From assembly GCA_041675505.1 (NCBI GenBank), contig JBAYTR010000003.1, positions 62,001 to 126,000 on the forward strand: a stretch of 64,000 bases of DNA, in the 5' to 3' direction. Of the stretch, positions 59,701-64,000 are shown one piece after another (position 1 is the first letter of the stretch; each line of letters opens with the position of its first letter). Origin of the DNA: JAGPCK01 sp041675505. GTDB lineage: Bacteria > Bacteroidota > Bacteroidia > UKL13-3. Both the position numbers and the translations under genes were made by a program. Under the pieces are notes generated by a model that was given only the letters and a program-made list of their open reading frames with translations, ran no database searches and was not told the DNA's origin.

Positions 59701-62700
59701 CTTGCTGTACTGCCGTTCCCAAACTGCCACTGAAAACTCATGTTGTTAATGGTGCCACCCGATAAGTGGTTTGACTGGTTGGTAAATTGAACGCTGAATG
59801 GTCCGCAACTGTCTAACCTGCTCACCGCAAAAGCAGCTATAGGTCTGGGGAAAATGCGAATATTTTTACTGATACTGTCTTTACAGCCGGCTGCATTGGT
59901 AGCAATAAGCCATACTTTGTAAGTGGTATCTTGTGTGGCAGAAGACTGAAATGTATTGGAAGGGGAAGTAGCAGTAGAAGTTACACCATTGCCGAATTTC
60001 CAGAGATAGCTGGTTGCAAAGAAAGAGCCATTACTGAAAGAAATACCGGCTGGTCCGCAAGTGGAATCAACGGAAGGAGAAAAGTTAGGGAAGGGGTTAC
60101 TTAATGTGCGGTACAAGCGGGTAAATGTATCAGGCTTGCAGCCAAAGCTATTGAAGGCTACTAACGAGATACGGAAGAATGCACCCTGTACATTCAGAGT
60201 AGTGTCAGGTCGGGTTGAGGTGAGGTGTGTGGTAAGCGTGAAATCTCTTAACCATCGGTACGTATCTGCATTTACTGATGTATTGGTGAAGGTAAATGTT
60301 TTAGGGGCACAAGCAATAGTATCATTCGTGGTATATACCGCATCCGGCATAGGGCGAATGTTTAATGCAACTGTAGCTGAGTCACTGCAATTAAATGTAG
60401 TGCGGGCCACAAGCTTTACTGTATAACTTCCGGTGCTGGTATATTTTTTCTTTTGTGCTCCGGTGGAAGTGGTATTGAGCAGCGAAGAGCCATCACCAAA
60501 GTTCCAGGTAAATTGTGATGCACCGGTGGTAGAGTTGGTAAATACAGCTGAATCAATGAGGCACACACTATTCGAGGTCACGCTCAAACCCATAGCAGGT
60601 AAAGGGCGAACAATAACCTGTTGCGTATCCTGATCAACGCAACCGGCATTACTTACTACCCTTAACCGTACATTAAATGTAGCCGCAGTGGAATAGGTGT
60701 TAGTTGAGTTTGCACCTGTTGCATCTATGGTTCCGTTATTGTCAAAATCCCATTGACGTGTGGAGATGCTGGCGCCTGTTGCAATGGTGGATGTATCTGT
60801 AAACAGTACAGCACTGTTTCTACAAGCGGGTGTGGAGGTAAATCCGGCATTAGGACTGGAGTACACGGTTACGGAGTCGCTAAAAGTTCTGCTGCACCCT
60901 AAAGAGTTGGCTGCGGTAAATACTACCCTGTAACGACCGGCTGTAGTAAACCTGCAAACAGTATCTTCTGATACAGCCGTTTGAAAACTTCCGAAACTCC
61001 AGTTATAACTGCTGATGGTTCCTGATGAGGTGGTGGCAGTGCCATTGAAGGCAACAGGAACTCCGGTGCAGATTAATGTAGGTGAGTAGTTGTAACTTAC
61101 TACAGGTGCAATGTCCACTATCACGTTTAATGTATCGTAATCTATGCAACCATTTTGGGTACTTACCCGCAGTATTACCTGATATGTTCCTGATGCATTG
61201 TATACATGTTTAGGGTTTTGTTGAGCAGAAGTATTTCCGTCAGCAAAATTCCATAACCAGGAAGTAATGGTATCTCCGCTTACTACCGTAGTGGAATCGC
61301 TGAAGCGCGTGGTATCTCCTGCACATACTCGGTTAGCTCCGAATTTTGCTGTGGGCAAACTGAACACACGTAGTACCTGAATTACTGAATCTGTTCCGCA
61401 GGTATCGGTTACTTTTAGTTTGATGTTATATGTTCCGGGTGTGGTATAAGTTTGCAGCGGTGCGTTTCTGGTAAAGGCGGTAGTGCCGTTGCCCATATCC
61501 CAAAAATAGGTTGCATTGGATGATGTATTGACCGTAGTGTTCGTGAAAGCGGTGTTTAACGGTGCGCATCCAGATGAAAAATTACCCATCTGAACCGTTG
61601 GTTTGCCATAAGCGCGAATGGTATCTCGTGCCGTGCCGTTTCCGCAGTAGTTAGTTACGGAGAGTTGCACAGGAAATACGCCTTGGTTATTATAGATGTG
61701 TGTGGGTGTTGCTAAGGTGCTGGTATTGGACACCCCACTACTCGGGTCGCCAAAGTTCCAGGAGTAGTTGTTTAACAAACCGGTGGAGCTGTTGCCAAAA
61801 TTAACGGTGAGTGGGGCGCAGCCTGACGATTTATTGAAATTAAAACTCGCAGTAGGTACTTGGTTCACAATTACGTTTAGGTAGCTGGTGTCTCTTCCGC
61901 AGGCATTGCTGTCTACCAACATTACAGGGTAAGTTCCCACTGGATAACTTTTGGTTTGATTGGCTCTGGAACTTATCCAGCCAAGTGTGGTGCCATCTCC
62001 GAAATCCCAGTAGAAGTAACGTGTGCCCGGTATGCAATTGTTTACGGAAGAGTTAACCAATGTAAATGTTTGGTTGGGTGTACACAGGGTAGAATCAGCA
62101 GTAGTTACACGGGCATCGTCAAAGTCGTAAATGTTTACAGGGTTCCAGGTGGTTTGTGAAGTACCGCAGCTGTTTATGGCCTCTAATCTTACCGTAATGT
62201 TACAACCTGCCGGGCCCAAACCTCTGGGGTAGGTGTGGTATACCGTATCATTAGCTCCGTATTTAATTTCAGTAACTCCATCACCATAGCGCCACCTGAA
62301 AAAAGTAGAACTGGAAATATTGCTGGAGTTATTTATAAAACGTACGGTGTGTGGAGCACAACCACTGTTTTGGCCGGCCGGAGGACCAACAATACCTGCC
62401 GTTGGAATTCGGTTATTGATAACTGTTCCGAAGATGGTGTCAGAACAGCCTCCGTTTAGTGTGCGTATGGCCACGGTGTAGTTGCCTAAGGCGCTGTAGG
62501 TATGGGAAATGGTAGCCGGTGGGGCCAAACTTGCTCCTGATGAGTTGCTTGTTCCGTCTCCCCAAACAAAGGTGTAACTATTGAGAGTATTTACCGGTGT
62601 AATGGTAAGTACAAATGAGTCGGGGGTGTTAACGAGTGTGATACAGTTTTGCCATACAGGTGCATAGCTGGCATTTCCGTTACCGTCTTCAACACGTGGT

Positions 62701-63053
62701 ACTGATGCGGCAGTTACTGAATGAGTTGATTGTGAAGAATCCATGCACCCGCCAATTGTAATAGCCACCAAGCGAACAGTAAATGTACCGGGTGTAGTAA
62801 AAGGGTAGGTGGTGGAGGCAAGGCCAACTGTTGTGTCAACTGCTGTTCCGTTTACCTTCCAGATGTAGGTGGTTGAAGCAGCTAATGCACCGGTGGAGTT
62901 ATTGGTAAATGTAGCATTGCGGGGCAAACAACTTCCTGATGAGGTGATGCTTAAATTGGGGCTGAGTCCGGTACAGGCATGCGCATACCTCGATACACCC
63001 AGCAGAAGAGTGATGAGAATACAGCAGCAGACGAACCTGAGTTTAACTTGCAT
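56733..63053 (-). CDS. Giant PKD-repeat cargo with type B (gliding) sorting domain
   Basis: 2,106 residues from ATG 63053 (signal MQVKLRFVCCCILITLLLG, cut after AHA). I count about 22 PKD-type domains marked by WxFGDG or WxFGNG motifs, most with a conserved pair of Cys (SGCAPLTVNF ... GCKDS) that could form disulfides. The C-terminal 90 residues are the gliding-motility-associated domain: VYVPTAFTPDNNGLNDVF, YNRWGELVFETTD and GTVTLVR. This is the type B T9SS sorting signal, usually exported and released or anchored through SprF/PorP-like partners. Probably an adhesin or surface fibre. It lies between an O-methyltransferase and an SRPBCC gene, all on the same strand. No enzyme domain is seen. 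Confidence 0.92.
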   Translation of the reverse strand: MQVKLRFVCCCILITLLLGVSRYAHACTGLSPNLSITSSGSCLPRNATFTNNSTGALAASTTYIWKVNGTAVDTTVGLASTTYPFTTPGTFTVRLVAITIGGCMDSSQSTHSVTAASVPRVEDGNGNASYAPVWQNCITLVNTPDSFVLTITPVNTLNSYTFVWGDGTSNSSGASLAPPATISHTYSALGNYTVAIRTLNGGCSDTIFGTVINNRIPTAGIVGPPAGQNSGCAPHTVRFINNSSNISSSTFFRWRYGDGVTEIKYGANDTVYHTYPRGLGPAGCNITVRLEAINSCGTSQTTWNPVNIYDFDDARVTTADSTLCTPNQTFTLVNSSVNNCIPGTRYFYWDFGDGTTLGWISSRANQTKSYPVGTYPVMLVDSNACGRDTSYLNVIVNQVPTASFNFNKSSGCAPLTVNFGNSSTGLLNNYSWNFGDPSSGVSNTSTLATPTHIYNNQGVFPVQLSVTNYCGNGTARDTIRAYGKPTVQMGNFSSGCAPLNTAFTNTTVNTSSNATYFWDMGNGTTAFTRNAPLQTYTTPGTYNIKLKVTDTCGTDSVIQVLRVFSLPTAKFGANRVCAGDTTRFSDSTTVVSGDTITSWLWNFADGNTSAQQNPKHVYNASGTYQVILRVSTQNGCIDYDTLNVIVDIAPVVSYNYSPTLICTGVPVAFNGTATTSSGTISSYNWSFGSFQTAVSEDTVCRFTTAGRYRVVFTAANSLGCSRTFSDSVTVYSSPNAGFTSTPACRNSAVLFTDTSTIATGASISTRQWDFDNNGTIDATGANSTNTYSTAATFNVRLRVVSNAGCVDQDTQQVIVRPLPAMGLSVTSNSVCLIDSAVFTNSTTGASQFTWNFGDGSSLLNTTSTGAQKKKYTSTGSYTVKLVARTTFNCSDSATVALNIRPMPDAVYTTNDTIACAPKTFTFTNTSVNADTYRWLRDFTLTTHLTSTRPDTTLNVQGAFFRISLVAFNSFGCKPDTFTRLYRTLSNPFPNFSPSVDSTCGPAGISFSNGSFFATSYLWKFGNGVTSTATSPSNTFQSSATQDTTYKVWLIATNAAGCKDSISKNIRIFPRPIAAFAVSRLDSCGPFSVQFTNQSNHLSGGTINNMSFQWQFGNGSTASTKDASQTFIASLTQDSVYQVKLIGMSRYGCYDTTTKNIKVYPKPRASFTQSRSDSCGPLQVTFTNTSIPYDTGSINIMTFNWSLGNGATSTNTHINTNYIASETQDTLYSVRLIAYSEHGCADTATNNVRIYPKPVAQFTTDVDNGCPPFAVNFSNSSTPLDTGNISMMTFQWNFGNGVTSTNQNDSIVFSASSFQDTTYTIKLKAFSEHGCVDSALKTITVHPKPQVKFTPDFTTGCFPLTVNFTNQTINGSSYFWNFDDGNASFDVNSSNTFSTRPLYDTVYHVSLIGVSPFGCVGDTVTKPITVRYNPVPDFMFDPDTSCGNTLSRVFNTSLGAISYIWYLGNGTYTTVVNPFASYIASATQDTFYTAKLIAYSPYGCVDSIEKQIMIAPIPEANYAANKFSGCHPLTVDFTSSAKRAVRYHWDFGDGDTSTADNPSHTFINPTLNPVTYRVTQKVFSDNNCEDTIIRIVTVYPNPSANFTFQKIPSCDTAQIRFSNASFGAISYEWKFGDGNTSAQTDPTHYFATHPSQDVNYPVKLISTSTFGCKDSIEKQVTVNPIVIASFTGTPRIGCKPHNVTFNNTSRNGLYYFWEFGDGGASIQKDPQHLYLLAATYSVKLIAIDQYNCADTLFIPNYIDVRPSPEAKFLANPAVQTLPNATVTFTDLSVSPTPLSYAWNFGDNIQSTLQNPVHTYTDSGTYVVTLKIDNGQCKDSTSSSVRINPLSPVADFDAAPPRGCAPHTVTFTNKSTNAYSFQWFFGDGGKSTAANPQHTYFFPGVYTVMLIATGPGGIDDTTKVDYIIVDEPPIANFSVNPKEVFLPDATVDLVSLSFNATQFQWFIKNKKGQIVWTDTNELARATLIDTGYFDVTLIVKSKIGCADTATQTKIISVSAEGEVYVPTAFTPDNNGLNDVFKPEYMGLQSDDYKFQIYNRWGELVFETTDRNAGWNGRFKDKPCEQDVYVWIIRGELVGNKKIILNGTVTLVR

Positions 63054-63110
63054 TGTCAAATTAAAAATGCCCGCAAATATGCGAAATTTAAGGGTGAAAA
63101 TACATGGTCA

Positions 63111-63755
63111 TCACTTTCTGCGTGCCAGCAAAAGTCCGTCTCGTATGGGTACCAGCACTACTTCCATACGGTCATCCGATGACACCTTCTTGTTAAAGGC
63201 ATCCAATAGTTTAGTTGTATTATCTTTAGTTAAAGCAGCAGCATCTGTAACTTTCCCGCTCCACAGCACATTATCCGCAATCAACAATCCGCCTGAGGGC
63301 ATCTTATCAATAACCAGGTCGTAATAAGTGCTGTAGTTTTCTTTATCAGCATCTATAAACACTACATCAAATGGCCCTTGTAGTGTTGGTATTATGGTTA
63401 AAGCATTGCCTATGTGGTAAATAATTTTTGAGCTGTAATCAGATGCGTCAAAATATTTTCGGGTGCGTTCTTCCAGCTCTTCGTTGATGTCAATAGTGTG
63501 TAAAACCCCTTTTTCAGCAAGCCCCTCCGCCAAGCTCAATGCGGAGTAGCCTGTGTAGGTGCCTATTTCCAGAATTTGTCGGGGCCGCATCAAATGACTT
63601 AGCAGACTCAGAAACCGTCCTTGTAAATGACCTGATAACATGCGAGGACTCATTACGTTGGCATGTGTATCTCTGTTGAGTTGCTTCAGCAGGGCAGGCT
63701 CAGCACTGCTGTGTATTTCAGCATATTCACTTAATTTTTCGTCAATAAATTCCAT
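63111..63755 (-). CDS. SAM-dependent O-methyltransferase (class I, COMT-like)
   Basis: 214 residues. Rossmann SAM site ILEIGTYTGYSALSLAEGL, acid DINEELEER, motif VVFIDADKENYSTYYD with the metal-binding Asp, and LIADNVLWSGKV, all typical of the cation-dependent catechol/caffeoyl-CoA O-methyltransferase family. The RDTHANVMSPRMLSGHLQG entry loop is also typical. Cytoplasmic; the substrate is not predictable. It is the first gene of the minus-strand run; 57 nt separate it from the PKD cargo gene, so the link may be only transcriptional. No convincing promoter was found. Confidence 0.93.
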   Translation of the reverse strand: MEFIDEKLSEYAEIHSSAEPALLKQLNRDTHANVMSPRMLSGHLQGRFLSLLSHLMRPRQILEIGTYTGYSALSLAEGLAEKGVLHTIDINEELEERTRKYFDASDYSSKIIYHIGNALTIIPTLQGPFDVVFIDADKENYSTYYDLVIDKMPSGGLLIADNVLWSGKVTDAAALTKDNTTKLLDAFNKKVSSDDRMEVVLVPIRDGLLLARRK

Positions 63756-63882
63756 TTCACGTTATTAAGAAAACTTCATCCAAGTTAATCTTTTTATTTG
63801 AATAGCAGAATATTTTCAGAATAAATTTCGTTTTGGTTACTGTTTACAGCAATAAGGGATTTTTATAACCCGATACTCTGTT

Positions 63883-63890
63883 TATATTTG
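63883..63890 (+). promoter_or_regulatory. TAnnTTTG -7 box of the GT117 gene
   Basis: TATATTTG, 26 nt before ATG 63917. The -33 region is T-rich without a clear TTG. Confidence 0.5.
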
Positions 63891-63916
63891 CCCGTTACTA
63901 ATCACAATTATTACGC

Positions 63917-64000
63917 ATGAAAAAATATAATCTGGTAAACGTAATTATGGGTTGGATCACTTTTGTGATTGCCTTGGTTACCTACACCTTAACCCTTGAG
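63917..64000 (+). CDS. DUF2723/GT117 protein O-mannosyltransferase-like, 3'-truncated
   Basis: The first 28 codons only: MKKYNLVNVIMGWITFVIAL and VTYTLTLE. This N-terminus, a basic start, a GW-F membrane helix and TLTLE, matches the beginning of the DUF2723 family of polytopic membrane proteins (GT117). In Bacteroidota these are thought to be O-glycosyltransferases acting on exported proteins. The rest lies beyond the window. Assigned from a short stretch, so moderate confidence. If right, it could modify the T9SS cargo encoded nearby. Confidence 0.65.
   Translation, partial: MKKYNLVNVIMGWITFVIALVTYTLTLE

Overview
The window is chromosomal DNA from a member of the Bacteroidota, probably near the Chitinophagales or Sphingobacteriales. 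Four things point there: type IX secretion (T9SS) sorting domains of both main kinds (PNP-type A tails and one gliding-motility type B tail), promoters of the Bacteroidota kind (TTG-N19-TAnnTTTG), a KISTS-variant MetG, and a DUF6443-type RHS protein plus a DUF2723 (GT117) start at the right edge. All assignments come from reading the sequence; no database search was run.

Layout. 1-6.1 kb: right part of a type II secretion/type IV pilus-like operon (prepilin peptidase, GspE ATPase, secretin, GspL-like, GspM/PilO-like, PilP/GspC-like), closed by a terminator. 6.1-11 kb, minus strand: a 1,628-residue T9SS cargo with SBBP propeller and PKD repeats. 11.3-24.1 kb: a polymorphic-toxin island. It holds a 2,978-residue RHS protein with a large unusual insertion in its shell and a type 23-like toxin tip, two paralogous lipoproteins and a further exported protein as immunity candidates, then two short toxin-tip-like remnants, each followed by an orphan immunity candidate. 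REP-like palindromes lie among them. The DNA changes abruptly to AT-rich at the toxin tip.

24.1-32.6 kb: a lipoprotein, tRNA-Arg(CCU), a small exported protein translationally coupled to a 1,573-residue BNR/GEVED/DUF5018 T9SS cargo, a palindromic repeat, and metG. 32.8-45 kb: two tandem FG-GAP T9SS cargo paralogues with nearly identical ends and diverged centres, a GT-C-like membrane protein with a TPR tail, an LD-carboxypeptidase and a thioredoxin-fold protein. 45-50 kb, minus strand: rimP-nusA-infB, whose very short leader is itself an intrinsic terminator. apaG is divergent from it.

50.5-64 kb: GC-rich palindromic repeats around a lipoprotein gene, a YwqK-like/biotinyl-carrier pair, an M1 aminopeptidase with a HEAT-like tail, and a minus-strand run of O-methyltransferase, 2,106-residue PKD cargo (type B sorting domain), SRPBCC protein, two small ORFs and a lone ABC ATPase. 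The window ends in the first 28 codons of a GT117 mannosyltransferase-like gene.

The most interesting points are the RHS insertion, the array of displaced toxin remnants with orphan immunity genes, the terminator-leader in front of rimP-nusA-infB, the recurring TAnnTTTG boxes 3-8 nt before start codons (suggesting leaderless mRNAs), and the two tiny ORFs packed into the SRPBCC-ABC operon.
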